In this document: positions 36,786 through 55,200 of the stretch, piece after piece
Layout of the letters: each line of letters starts with the position of its first letter
Numbering within the stretch: position 1 is the stretch's first letter
NCBI RefSeq assembly: GCF_022458985.1
Contig: NC_061773.1
Location: 936,001-1,000,000 of the forward strand
Direction of reading: 5' to 3'
Source: Mugil cephalus
Lineage: Eukaryota; Chordata; Actinopteri; Mugiliformes; Mugilidae
DNA length: 64,000 nucleotides
The notes under the pieces: model-generated
Told to the model about the DNA's origin: nothing
What the model saw: the letters and a program-made list of their open reading frames with translations, nothing else
Database searches by the model: none
Program-made: the position numbers and the translations under genes

Positions 36786-37565
36786 CCTGAGGACGTCCTG
36801 TGATTCAAATATTACACTCTGTGTTTCATGTGGCGCATTCACACAGTATAAACGAACTCAGTGTTTTACTCAAATTTACAATCCATTGTTATGGCTCTTC
36901 TACTTTCTGCCTCACTCCACTGCGGTTTAATATCTATAATGGATGAAAAAAAAAATATATTTTTTTATTTATCCTGGGGAAGAAATTACCAAGGACCTGG
37001 TGGTATTTAAATCAGCTACACTTTTGCAGATGTACACATTAATGATTGATTTAATGATTTCATCCATCTAAACAAATGAATAGTTCAGAGACCATGGAGT
37101 TTACATTGAAGAAGCAAACAAGCTAATCTGTAAATTTTAATAAGAATGTGAGTTCACAGACGACTCACTCAAATCTGTTCATGCTATTGGTGGTGTATTG
37201 CATGAGTATACTTAGAATATTATTTTTGTTGTTAATGGAGCAGACCTAGATATTTGCTTTAAGTTGTATTGGAAACAACAGGTTTCATGCACTTAATATT
37301 TCATTCTTGTCCTTTTATGATGTTTTTTGAATTTTAAAGCTGAGGTAAACAAATGGTTAAAACTGTTAATAGAACTGTGAAGTTCAAACAGCTGAAGTCT
37401 GTCAACAGGCAGGTTGTTTCAATAATTGCATAATATTTATTTGTCTTATAATAGTAATATATAATATTCCCTGTGCATGCACAATGAGTTTTGAGATCAT
37501 TTTCACTGAGGTACATTTCAATATTTTCATTTTGTTACTCAGATCTGCAGATCCACACATTGTAT
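36786..37565. other. Spacer, nothing recognised
   Basis: AT-rich sequence without supported reading frame or known repeat. Confidence 0.35.
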
Positions 37566-37568
37566 GGC

Positions 37569-38165
37569 AGTGCTTCTCAAACTTTTTTGGTCATTCCACA
37601 CTTTGGGAAGAGGGAATAGTCAAGCCCCACCTGCCTCAGTCGTCCCAACAAAAATCCTGACAAATTACACATTTTTAAATTTATTGTACTAACACAAATG
37701 ACTGTTATACTTCATAACAAATCAAAAATCACCAAATAACACAAAATTCAAAAGGAAATAAAAGTGTAGTTGTGCCATTACTTGAATCAAAACCAAAAGT
37801 AAAAGTACAGTGGTCAAAAATACAGAAAATGAAACATTGTTTTAGTCATTTGCAATAAAGGAACACAAAACAACAAAGCAAATCAATTTGTCAAGGCAGG
37901 TGGCTGCAATGAGCCTCTTTTCCACTGCATATCTTTTAAAACAGAGTAACAAGCTTGACACTGCCACTCTTAAATCATGCTCAGTTTTGAGCTGGGATTT
38001 GGGATTTTTCAGCAAAGCAACAACTAAGAAGCCCGTCTCACAGAGATCAGCAAAAGGTAGGAGAATGCAGACCGCTCTCTGACCAATGAGTGGATACTTC
38101 CTCTCCACTCCAACCCAGAATTCACTAACCCTGCCCACTGTGGAACAAGATGTTACTCCAGACAA
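37569..38165 (-). mobile_element. hAT (ZBED5-like) transposase relic
   Basis: One end has CAGTGCTTCTCAAAC, a hAT-type terminus. The minus strand encodes EFWVGVERKYPLIGQRAVCI, LLPFADLCETGF and KTEHDLRVAVSS, the C-terminal dimerisation region of hAT transposases (compare ZBED5/FAM200-type proteins). The N-terminal BED finger and catalytic core are missing. Confidence 0.75.
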
Positions 38166-38917
38166 CGTCCAAATGTGGTCTTTGTGGATGTCTTTTCTAC
38201 GTCAAATTGAACTCATGTTAGACATTGGACGTATTTTCTACGTTAAATTCAAACCCATTTTACACACTGTTTTTATACTATTTTATACTCTTAGACTTTT
38301 AAATAAAAGTTAAAAATTTACAGAATTAGCATTATGAAAAAATATACAAATAAGCTAGCAAAACTGTATCCAATATGTTTTTTTTTTTTTTTTTGTTCAT
38401 TTGCATAGCGGCATGGATTGTGTCATTGCATGGTGTTTCTCTCAATGGTGTTTCCTTGTCGTTGTCCGCTGAGGGAAGGATGCAAATGCCAACAGTGTGT
38501 CTGCCCACAGAGTCCGAAGCCGTTGTCCAATGAACCATGTCTCCAAAGCTCTTCTCATGATACACTCCCTCTGTGCCCCATCAAGTCCATCCATCCCACT
38601 GCCGCTGCTGAGTCAATCATGAGGCTGCATATTCTATATTTTATAGTTACTATGGGAAATAATCTGGGGCCTGAGTGCATTATTTCGTTCAATCTCATGC
38701 TTCTATATGGTTTGCGAATGACAAATAAATATAAATCCTTAAATATTGCATTAACACTGTCAGGTTCCCCACAATTGGCCGAGAGTCTATTCAGTCCCCA
38801 GGTGAAATCTCAGATGCACGCCGCAGTATTAGCAGAAGAGAAGCTCATGGTTCAGCTTGCTCCCAGGAGGCCACAATGGATCACTTTGTTTTTGTTTTCT
38901 TTATGTCAGTTGTACAC
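38166..38917. other. Spacer with ACGT-type repeat at its start
   Basis: At 38,170-38,250 TTTTCTACGTCAAATTGAAC and TTTTCTACGTTAAATTC are two copies of a short tandem-like unit. The remainder holds only unsupported frames. Confidence 0.35.
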
Positions 38918-38918
38918 C

Positions 38919-39990
38919 AGGGGTCCGTTTCACAAAGCAGGTTCAACACACTCTGAGTCTAATCCGGAACTCTGAGTTAGAAAACTCTGAGTTTCCAGTT
39001 TCAGAACAGCGGATATGAGTTAGCTTAATCAACTCGGGTAGTTTCACCCGGAGTTAAGCACGTTCGTCACAACTCTAAAAACGGCAACGGGGAAGCGGAA
39101 GGCTGAAGTGGAAATCCTAATGCGCTGATACAGCAAGTTTCAACACGTTTTTAGAAAGAGGTAACACCGCTGCAACTGCAAAAGAGTGGGAGACGGCGTG
39201 GGAGAACATTGCTGCTCGGGTCAATGCGTAAGTTTAAACGTAGTCCTTTACAATCACAATAATATTATAGGGGAAAACTGCTTGAATGGTAGCCTATTGA
39301 TTTATTTCATAGGTGTATTCCTGCGGGGGAGAAGCGCACTTGGCAGCAGTTTAAGATGAAATATAAAAACATTGTTCAAACAGGTCAGATCTCGGCATAG
39401 AGGGACCTCATTTTGATCATGTTTTACACTGTAAAGTAAATATTAAGTGACTATTGTACTGTGCAGTTGTTTTATCCCCAACACAATGCTGTTTTCACAC
39501 ACATAAAGGTCTTCTCATCTATGTCATGTTCTGTTAAATAATTAAGCCTGTTAAAACTAACACAGACTTATACTCAGGCAACAGAAAGAAGGCAGATGGG
39601 TGGTGGCCCAGCACCTCCACCTCTAATGGAGGCAGAGGAGCCCTAAACCAAAATATTGGAAGGCCTGTGGCTGAGGGAATCCCTGGAGGGAGCTCATCCT
39701 CTGAGTTCACCCCCCAAGACACAAGTGCCTTTATAAAATGTAATAGGCCCATAGATATATTTTTCTAAGTCTATTCATACAATTATTTATTTGTTCTTTA
39801 TGTCATTTTTTCTTTTGTCCCAACAGATTCTGATGGTACCGCTCAAAAAGATAATTGTCTGGAAATGCTAAAACATCTATGCGCGGTCTGATAACCATCA
39901 TTCAGTTCTCTGCGCAGTGATGCTGCACCTTCATCGACAGGATCGTTGTCAAAAGGACATGCCATGTTCATGAAAAAAGTCGCCTCCTGC
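38919..39990 (+). mobile_element. PIF/Harbinger relic with Myb/SANT-like gene
   Basis: The left end GGGGTCCGTTTCACAAAGCA is a Harbinger-type terminus. Inside, TAATAKEWETAWENIAARVN at about 39,165-39,227 is followed by a GTAAGT intron and then CIPAGEKRTWQQFKMKYKNI, a Myb/SANT-like DNA-binding domain of the Harbinger accessory protein. Further on, IGRPVAEGIPGGSSSEFTPQ (about 39,650-39,715) is its usual linker, but the frame is disrupted in between. No transposase gene or right end was found. Confidence 0.7.
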
Positions 39991-40229
39991 TGTGCCTTTT
40001 GAACTTCTGATATAGCCTACTGACTGACTTTTTTTTAATGATTTCTGACAGACAGCAGAACAAAGCTACGCCAAAACTCGCCTGCTGAATGAATGAAAGA
40101 AAGAGGAAATCAAATGGCGTGTGTGGCTGAAAGACCAAAAAAAAAAAAAAAAATTGAACCTGTGTATTATTTGAACAGCTTAGTATTGAATGCAAAACAA
40201 TGATAATAATGTACATTTATAAATAGCAC

Positions 40230-40335
40230 TAGGGTGAGTTTAATATAGAACACATGTAGTGGGTAGGGGGTTCCCACTTAACCTCTCCATCAGTTTGGGG
40301 GTCCGTGGTCTGAAAAACGTTGAAGACCCATGACA
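40230..40335. repeat. hAT-end-like repeat, copy 2
   Basis: Partner of 33575-33680, with roughly nine of ten bases identical by eye. Confidence 0.6.
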
Positions 40336-40384
40336 TAGTGGAGTTATTGTCAAGAAAGAAGGCACAAGTGAGAGATGTTTCGGC

Positions 40385-40620
40385 ACAGTGTGGTATTTAG
40401 TGCTGATGCTTCCCAGTGAGAAGGTCTGAGCTTGAGTGCGACTTGGGCCTCTCTGGGTAGTTTGAATGTTCTGTGTGTGAATGGTTGTTTGTCTTTGTAT
40501 TAACCTTGTGATAGACTGGTGGCCTGTCCAGGGTGTACCCCGCCTCCCATCCAATGACAGCTGGATTAGGCAATCCTTGCAACCCTAGTGAAGATAAGCA
40601 GTTGTAGAAAATGAGATGCT
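40385..40620 (+). repeat. Fish SINE-type repeat
   Basis: A degenerate tRNA-like head is followed by GGGCCTCTCTGGGTAGTTTG, GATAGACTGGTGGCCTGTCC, AGGGTGTACCCC and GTAGAAAATGAGATG. Same family as 27110-27385. Confidence 0.7.
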
Positions 40621-40959
40621 GCATTTAATTTAATTTTTTAAAAAGATCTTTGTTCCAGTAAATCTTTGGTACAGACTAAAAGCAGTTAGTGCACAACTGC
40701 AGACAGCACAGGTGATTGCAAAACCCTTGAGTAGTTTGTCTGAAGTGAAGAAATAATATCATTGTTCATTGGAAATAAAAGCGTAAAAGTACATTTATAC
40801 TTAAGTCTAGTTGCTAAAGAGTGGCCTGATCATCACCGCTAGATCTTATTTTTTTTTTCATTTCATTAATAACCCCTAACTATGCCATGAAAATACATAA
40901 TATTTATATGTCATTAGTAACACTCATTCTCAGTTGATGAGACATTCATGTCATACAGA

Positions 40960-42711
40960 AAAGGGGTTTATTTTTAATACAGCAGGATTTTGTTCTCTTC
41001 ATCACATACACGTGTCTCCATGTGTTCAGCATAAAAACACAGTATTCACCATTTTTAAATCTACGTGTAACTATAACGGTACATAATGAGTAATCAAAAG
41101 TATTTTTATTTCTGCACTGATCATTGTTTCACACACAGTCTACATGGAAATTTCTTTAAACCTCCAAGAAAAGCAAATATATCTTTCACCAGATATGAAA
41201 TTAAATGAATTAAATGATAATATGCAACAAAATGCTATTGTACCTCATTGTGAACTATGGTGCAAAACTTGCCTGTTCCAGGGCATAGAGAAATTCATCT
41301 TTAAATCATTCTTCATAGATAAATATATGTGACTCAACGCCTGAATATTAGAAGCTGAGATGAAATCAATCCAAAGTCATCACTAAATATAAGGCATAAA
41401 AAAATAAAATAAAGAAAATCATAATTTAACGTAGGGATATATGCTGAATATTAACAAAGTACTGGTGAGTTGGTAGAGAGGATTTACATCATGTTTCACT
41501 GTTACTGGTGTACAAGTTGTATGGCACAAATAGTTTTATTGACAGAAGTCTGTAGATTTTGCTGGTTTCAGTGGCGACGCAGTGATTAGTCTGCAGTTCA
41601 AAAGTGACGTCACCAACATATTCTTCTGCTTACCCTGCTTCCTTTCGCATAATTAATGCAGACACTTCACTGAAAAGATGGTATATGCATGTCAAAGAAA
41701 CATTATAATAGTCATTTATAGGTTCATCAACAATATACACATTCAACAACCAAAGGTATCAGTGACAGACTCAAACCCCCACTATCTGAGACAAAACCAC
41801 AAAAAGCGAGAGCAACCTGATGCAGTGTGAGCACTTGTATGGACATACACTGCACAGGCAATCAGTGCTGGGATAATGTGGAGGTCAACCTAAAAGCTGT
41901 TTTCACATAGAAGACCATGAAGTGGACCACAAACGTGTTCAGAAATGTTGCCACCCACTACAGAACAAGGCAGTTTAGTTAAGATGAAATCTACAAACAG
42001 CATCAACATCTATGCATCTCTCAGGGTGGAGAAGTATGCAACAAGGCCAGCAGGATGCATGCAGGCAACTGAGAATGTGTTAAGTGCTTTGGAATATTTA
42101 TAAAGGATGGCTTTGATGTTTCGAGTTACCACAAGGAGGAGTAGAAACACACCACAGATATCAAAAGATTTCCAAAATATGGCAGTAATGGGATGCGTGA
42201 TGGGGGAAAACCCAGCCCAGTGTCAGAGAGCTGTTAGGCATTAATACTGTATAGACCACTTTAAAATAGATTACAAGTGCATGCTCGCACACATTAAATC
42301 TGGAGTATCAAAGTGCCTCAGTATTGCTCCTAAATTAAGAGAGATAATCATTAAAAAAGGAGGTATAGTGACATGAATCTGCCAGCTGTGATTGTTCTTA
42401 AATGTGGCTCTGGCCCCTCACCACAGGAAAGGAACAATAGCAGGAAGTATAACTGATACACAACAGTAACATATACTGACAAAGTCATATCTGACTGATT
42501 GCTGACACGGTGGAGTCACACTGGACAGCACCTAGAGACTAACATACAGTACGCTGTACCTAAGGACGAGAGGTGGACGGAAGGAAAGCAAGTGTCAGCG
42601 GTGATAGTGTACAGCTAGTGTGTGTTAAAGTGTGTGTATGTAGTACATGAACCCAGAATCTTGCTTCCTGTCTATCAATACCCTTGACCCCAACTTTTTC
42701 CAGCGTTCCTC
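40960..42711 (-). other. arf3: Probable long 3' UTR of arf3
   Basis: After the arf3 stop codon the sequence runs about 1.7 kb toward lower coordinates without an obvious repeat or other gene. Minus-strand AATAAA-type signals occur near 41,106 and 40,966. Mammalian ARF3 also has a long 3' UTR. The end cannot be fixed without transcript data. Confidence 0.4.
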
Positions 42712-48127
<5,416 letters not shown>

Positions 48128-48129
48128 AT

Positions 48130-51100
48130 AGATGCCAACAACCCCACTCACCTTTTGAGAAGACGTAAGAAACCTGGTTATGGGTTTGTATTGTTGCCGT
48201 GTGGGGTGTGGGGGTCACCACATTCCTTTTCTTCTTCTTCTTCTTCTACTTTTTTTTGTACTTATTTACAATTTCTACGGCATGTTTTAGAGTAGATTCA
48301 GCTATTTGCATTTGCATTCAAGACAGTTTTTGTAAAGCTACTTGAGACAATTTGTATTATTATTATAAATAAAATTGGATTGAATGCATACACACGCACA
48401 ATACATACACAAAGATTTTAGTTCACACCTTCAATTTGTTAATTATTTTTCAGTCCATTATTTACATTTTCAACTGCACATGAATATTTCCACTACTTAA
48501 TTTAGATTTGTATTAGATTCTCCTGATACAGTTACTGATGCTGATATTGTTAGGGATTTGTGTGGATGCCAAAAGAAGAATTTATTGTGCAGGGAAACGT
48601 GTTTCTATACTGTGCACATTGCAATCAACTGTTTGAATCTTGAATACCTATCTACTGTACATAATATCTGCACATGTATATATGTATACATATGTAAACT
48701 ATACAATATTATGCAAAAGGTACTACTGGCCTATTACTTTTACTAATTTTGTTTTGTTTTTATTTGGTTTTCTCTGCAGACTTTCTCTTTGAGCTTTGGT
48801 GGAAAGTATGCATTAATAGATTTTAGTCCACATGTCCCCTGATGTTTGGGCTCATGTGTTCCAGCCCACAATGTACACCTGAGAGAAACAACTAGGGTCA
48901 AATTACCTCCATGCTATTACAGCCAAACTAACAATCACACTGACATTAGTGGAAATGCATTTATAGATTTACCAGCTCCAGAGAATTGTTATAGTGCCTG
49001 GTTGACTCAGTGGGAGAAACATCATGAGAGACATCATCAGTGTTATCACTTGCACCTGTGCTTTTCCTGTTAACACCAGTCAGCGTGTCTCCTGTTAAAG
49101 CAAATCAACTGCCTCGTTCTTCCCACGCTCTGTGCTACATATGGCTTCTTCTCATAACTGACCAGACGGAAAGAAACTCACCAGTGCTCCAGTTGTGGGC
49201 ATTCTTCTCTATACTATACTTTTCTGCGTGTGTTAGTTTGTGTTGAATTGATTAAACATAATGTGTATAAGGATATGCTAACTATATGTGTAACTATAAT
49301 ATCAAATGAAATTTGAATTTCTCTCTTTTTTTTCTTTTTTTTTATACTGTTTGGGCTCATGGTCATGCTGTACAATTAGTTTGGGACTAATCAATGCCTC
49401 TCTTATGAGATCTTTTCTGTGGCGTTTAATGCCACAAAATTACACTCATGTAAAACATTTAAACACCTTTGCTAGTTTAGGACCCCTGTAAAGCTGTCAA
49501 CAATCACTAAAGGATAAAACACATTTTTCTCACATCCAATTCTTTCTTTAGTTGGTAACATGGAAGTTTGCATTATTTATTCATATATAATCATAATCCT
49601 GTCCTTAATTTTGCTGCAAAAGGAAAAGGGACCGGTCAGATGCCTCCATATCACTACTACTACTACTAATATTTGTTTTTCTTTTCAAATCAATGTTTCA
49701 AAGTGCTTCACAAAAACATTAAAAATTGGTTTTATTTATTTATTTTTAAAAAAGGCACATAAAACAAAGTTAATAAAAGTTGAGTTGAGAACTTAAATGA
49801 AGTCTCAATAGAGAATTTAAGTAAAAACCAGGAAAGATTCTCTGAAAAAGTTTCAAAAAGAGTTCACAGAGTCTGCTCACTTGATTTCCTCAGGCATATC
49901 ACTCCACAACCACCACTGCAAATCCCCTATCATCTTAAGTTTTCAGGCAAGGGCCTGGAACAGAGAGTAGGATCACTGCTCTAGCCCAAGGTACATGCCG
50001 GCCTGTATGATGATAAAAGTCAGCAATGTAGCCCAGGGCACAGGCGTGAAGAGCTTTAAAAGTAATGAATAATACCTTAAAAACAATTCTTAAAAAAAAG
50101 GGGGCCGGCTTAGAAATGGGTCTGTAACTACATGGTTGTGAGAGATCCAGTCCTGCTTTTTTAACAATGGGTTCACACACTTTATTTTAAAATAATCATT
50201 TACACAGTGAATAGACAGAGAACTGTTAAATATTGACAGCAGTTTTAAGGCATGATTGATAAGAATTAACCCACTGTACTACAACCTAATGCACTATGAT
50301 TCTAGTGCAGAAATGGATCAAGTGCATTTGTACTGCTCATCAATTTCCGTCATTAAAAACTGCAACAAGCTCAGTAGGTTTTCTAAGAGATGGCTGAAAG
50401 CTACATGCTTGCTCCACTGAATTTTAATTAGTTGCATGCTTATTAGTATCGAGTTCAGCAATTATGTGTCATGAATTCAAGTGGAAGCCCAACAACTTGA
50501 AAGTTGTCATAAATCTCATTGCTGCTTCATCCTGTTGTGTAAAGTTCCTGTTCAATGTGTGAAGTTATTGAGTTCTGAGGAAATGATGAAATGGTTTTCA
50601 GCACTGAATAACACTTATGCAATATATTCATCCACAGATGGAGAACAAAGTATCTTATGCATGTGAACAAGAACTTGAGTGACAAATAATCATTATGAAA
50701 CACTGCACAAAGGACAGAGAGCAGCTTAGTGCAAATGAACCGTTCCTCTAGAGAATATGTGACAGATAATGACAGCTGTCTTTATTCTTCTTTCTATTCT
50801 ATCCTTTTATTTTTATTATTTACCAGCATGCATATATCTAGTTCTTCAATCTGGGGGCAGAAGTAGCCCATATTTTCAGTTTGCACATGGATGAGTCTTT
50901 AGTTACAGTTTCAGCATGTTTTAACATCACATGGATTCTGATCAAACACCTTAATGAAAAAAAAAGGTTTTCTGGTAAATTCATCCCTTATGTGATTTGA
51001 ATATGAAACATGGTGATATGCTATGATATGACATCATGTGCTTGTCTCATTAGATGCTTGTTTTAGTTAGCACCAAAGATGAATATAACATTTACTCTTC

Positions 51101-51800
51101 TGTATGACAAAGTGTACTTTGTCTGGCACATGACCATGTGGTGCAAATACCACAATCTGTGCTTGTGATCCTTCAAAGTCCTGCAAGTAAACGGAGGATT
51201 TGGTAGGAATATGTGCAGATATATGCATCATTTTATTATGGTTTGTAGAGTTATGGTTTGTAATGAATCAATTTAAAAAATGAAGATATTATATTATAAG
51301 TGTACTGTGCACTGGTAAATGTGTAAATGTATAAAGTTGTAGTTTGGAATATGCTTTCATCTGTAAACTCAAATCCTCTGTGTGTAAATGAAATAAAGAT
51401 CACTAAGGATCTGGGGTCCCAGAGCTTTGCTGGTAATCCAGCCTTGCACAAATCCAGTCATTTCAGCTGTCCTTCGAAGTAGCTGAAACCTCTCAAAGAA
51501 ATCTTACCTTTAACGTTTTTGGAAATCTCAGGTTAAAAGAATGATTTATACTTTCATCTAGGATGTTCAGATCATGTTGTTATAATGCCTCACTCCTGAA
51601 GATCCAGTTGAAGCTCCTGAGTATTAAACTCTTACTAGATGACAGCAACATATATATATTTTAAAAACTGGATCACGTTGTTTCCATTTGTGCATGGAGT
51701 AGACTAATGTTACATACAATACAATAACTTGGCTTTTTATATAATTTCCGAGTTGAATGTGGGTTTTACCTCTGATCTCCACATTGCTGCTGTCGGGACT
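48130..51800. other. Spacer between arf3 and fkbp11
   Basis: No gene recognised. At about 49,850-50,180 CAGGCGTGAAGAGCTTTAAA followed by AGTAATGAATAATACC resembles the 3' UTR of an old L2-like LINE. A CTT-rich tract lies at 48,225-48,245. Confidence 0.35.
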
Positions 51801-51805
51801 ATAGG

Positions 51806-51864
51806 GGCCCAGACCCAGGCCCAGGCCCAGACCCAGGCCCAGGCCCAGACCCAGGCCCAGGCAG
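51806..51864. repeat. CCCAGR minisatellite, G4-prone on the minus strand
   Basis: About nine 6-base units (CCCAGG or CCCAGA) are ordered in an 18-base higher-order period, repeated about three times. On the minus strand this reads as GGG runs separated by three bases, the pattern that favours G-quadruplex folding. It ends eleven bases before the UPRE-like site. The Gln-Ala/Thr-Gln or Leu-Gly peptides it could encode are artefacts of the repeat. Confidence 0.85.
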
Positions 51865-51874
51865 GAACCAGCAG

Positions 51875-51883
51875 TGACGTGGC
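51875..51883 (+). promoter_or_regulatory. UPRE-like element upstream of fkbp11
   Basis: TGACGTGGC matches the core TGACGTG(G/A) of the unfolded-protein-response element bound by XBP1/ATF6. It lies about 320 bases before the fkbp11 ATG. FKBP11 is a known XBP1 target in mammals. Occupancy is inferred; an 8-base match can occur by chance. Confidence 0.4.
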
Positions 51884-52200
51884 GTCGTGCTACATACTGT
51901 GGAGTCGGACGGCAGCACCTCATCGCCCCCTAGCCGCTGTGCAGGGCAATACTTCCGCTTCCACCCACGGTCAGCCTGATGGGATGCTGCTGGCGGAATG
52001 TTTGAGGCGGGCTCTTTGGGGAGAGACCCAGGTGTTGGGACAACGTCCGCGAACCGCTAGTCCTTATCGTACCAGTATTACAACACATCAGCATTACCTG
52101 CTGCTGAGCCATTTTGGACGCACAGAGCTCGACGGGTTGCAGCTCGTCTCTTTAGCTGGCCGCTGCTGACTGCACAAGAAGCCTGTACGGAAGTTGCTGA

Positions 52201-55200
52201 ATGGCAGCTCTTTTCCAGAAGTTCACAATGAAGGCGAGCGTTTTTCTGCTGCTGTTCGCCGCTTTCATCTGTGGACTGGCCCACGGAGAGGAAAACGAAG
52301 CCGAGGAGCTGCAGGTGGAGACCCTGGTGAGAAAGACACGCGTGTTGTACTGTAGCAACACAGCAGCTTTAAAATACTAAGCAACAACTCGCTTACACGC
52401 TCCAGTGTTAACAGACAACTCTTCTGACCCAAGGTGAAACCCGAAACTTGCTCTGTACTTTCCTCAATGGGAGACACGCTGCAAATCCACTACACGGTAA
52501 GTGTAAGGAAAAACAAACAAACAAACCCTTCTTCATGGTCAGATGGATCAGATAAAACTGTCCAGTAAGTGTGTGCATTATTTTTTTGCAAGATTTGTAT
52601 GTAACCGGCCCAGCTGATGAGGAGCCGCGGTTGTTGTCTATGTGGCACCGTCTGCATGGACCATGTGGACCAAGCTGTGGTTGTGCGTCTCCACATATAT
52701 ACACAAACACAGAAATATGAAATTTTAAGTGGTCAGTCGCAGATTGAGCGGCTTCCTGGCTGTCTGGTGGGTGTCTGTGTGGTTTATGTGGTGTTATCTG
52801 GACTCTGATTTTACTATGGAGAGACGGGGCGGTGCAACACGTCAGCAGTAACGGTCAGTTAGTGTGGGGAAGCGCATTCATGGGTTAATTCAATGTTTTT
52901 TTTCAGCCCCCACATGTCAGGTGTAAAAACTCTTCATATGTCAGTATATAGTAAAAGCAACTGAAATATAAAATGCTTTTTGCCCATTTTCCCCTCACAT
53001 GCCATTTGAACAGGCCCCAGTGTGTTCTCATTGTGTTATCATTACATATCAAAAAGTATCTGAAACTCACATTATTATAATTATTGTTCTCCAAATTAAT
53101 GTTGACTTTGCCTCGCTTCCATAAAAATAGCATGAACTGTGGCTTATATTTACATAGACAAAAGAAGATAAATACTATAATATAATGTACAATTGACCTT
53201 TTTTTGCATTTAACAACTATTGTGTAATTAAATATATGTGTATATAACATTTAGTGAAGTGAAAAATAGTACACAACTGTTATATCCTACATTGAAACGA
53301 AAATCTCAAATTTGATTAGATTTAGAGTTGGGGTTTTTTAGTAATTTGATAGTGCTGGAAGTCTAGGAAGGTTCCTAATAAAGCATCATTTGTTTTTTCT
53401 TTGTTTAAATAAACAGGACTGAAAGAAAGATTTGTTCCTTCGAGCGCTACTGCTAATGCTACTTAAAAAGATTTCGATAATGCATTTATTTAAGTCATTT
53501 TAACATCTATGTATATCACATCACCATGTATATTTGTAAAAGCACTTTACTTGTACATAGTAACTGTATAGGAATTATATGTTTTTATGATGATTAAGCA
53601 AAAATAATTTTCTTTTTTTTAATAACAGTTGATTTAACTCCACCTTTTTAAAGTATGCACAATTTCACAATATCAAAAAATTAAGCTGTAAAATCACCAG
53701 CTTCCTTCTATTGCTGAATGTTTTACTGATCAGGGTAAACTGATGGATGGAAAGGTGATTGACTCATCGCTGTCTCGGGATCCTCTCGTTGTTGAGCTAG
53801 GGAAGAGGACTGTTATTGCAGGTAAACTTGAACAGCTTTCATTTACCCTGACTTTCACGCGGTGACAAAATGTGCTTGCTCTACTGATTGACTGGCTCTG
53901 TGTGATTATCTTATCAGGTCTGGAACAAAGCTTGGTTGGCGTGTGTGAAGGGTAAGTGAGAAGAAGAAAGAGCTGAGCCATTTGTTTACAGGAATGAATC
54001 AAAGAATACCAGAGTTTTTAGACTGAATCTGAGATATTTTTTTCATTCTCTCACTCAGGCAAAAAATCAAAGCCACTATTCCACCACACCTTGCATATGG
54101 AAAAAAAGGTTACCCTCCTACGATTCCAGGTACTGAACACGTGCTTCCAATTCAATATACACAAAAAGGCAATAGAGTCAATATTAAGTGAAAAACTGTA
54201 GCACTAATACACACACTGCAGAACAGGTCAGACTAATAATTCTTAACTACAAAAAGAATGATTTTAATACGTATATGTATTTGATATTATGCCATATTTT
54301 TGCATATACCTAGAAAAGTTCATCTTTGGTGAAACGTTCAATATTTTCTTAGAAATTATTTCAACAGAATATCACCATATTCATTTAGTAGCCATGAAGC
54401 AAGCCTGAACATCCCCCATCCACAAACTTTTAAAGGATCTGCTGGGACAGTTTAATTGTTTTGATGGCCTATTGTGATGATGGACAAAAGCTTAACAGAG
54501 CATCAGGGTTGAGTTTGTTTGCAAAAAAGTGGCTGCAGTCAGAGAAACGAGAGATTCAGATTTAGCTATCACATCGGTTTGAAAAATAGACATTGACAGC
54601 GAAACAACTTTAAAAGGTCACTACACAATTAAGGTATTCGTCGAGAAGCATTTGTCACTATCCAACTGGGTGTCAAGGTGTTTTTTTCTCAGTATTGGTG
54701 TGTTAGTGCCAGACATTAACAGTTGATGGAGTGGTGAAACAACAAGACATAGTTGAAGAACACCAACATTTAGATTCTTAGCACCTTATGAATGTACATG
54801 CTGTATACACAGATCAGCCACAACATTAAAACCACTGACAGGAGAAGTAAATAACATTAAACCATCTTATGACAATTCATTGTTCTGCTGTTACTTAGAC
54901 ATGTAGCACCCACCTAGACCAGACCAGACACCCCTACGACAAAATAATGACCCTCCTTGATGGAAGCAGCCATCCCCAGCAGGATGCAACCTGACACACA
55001 CACACACACCAACACTTTAGGAACAACTCAGAAAACATGAACAACAGCACAAGGTGTCGACCTGGCCTCCAAATTCACTAGATCCCAAACTGATCAAGTA
55101 TCTGTGGGATGATCCACAGAGGCCCCTCCCCTCAACCCATAGGACTCAAAGACCCCCACTAACAACATTATGTTACCAGACACCACAGGACACCCTCAGA

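Noticed and set aside
49935-50180. Minus-strand frame with SYRPISKPAPF
   Set aside because: Looks like a decayed LINE UTR/RT scrap; too short and disordered to call a gene or family.
51624-52169. Gln-Ala/Leu-Gly repeat frames on both strands
   Set aside because: Products of the CCCAGR minisatellite; the splice-supported fkbp11 exon starts downstream.
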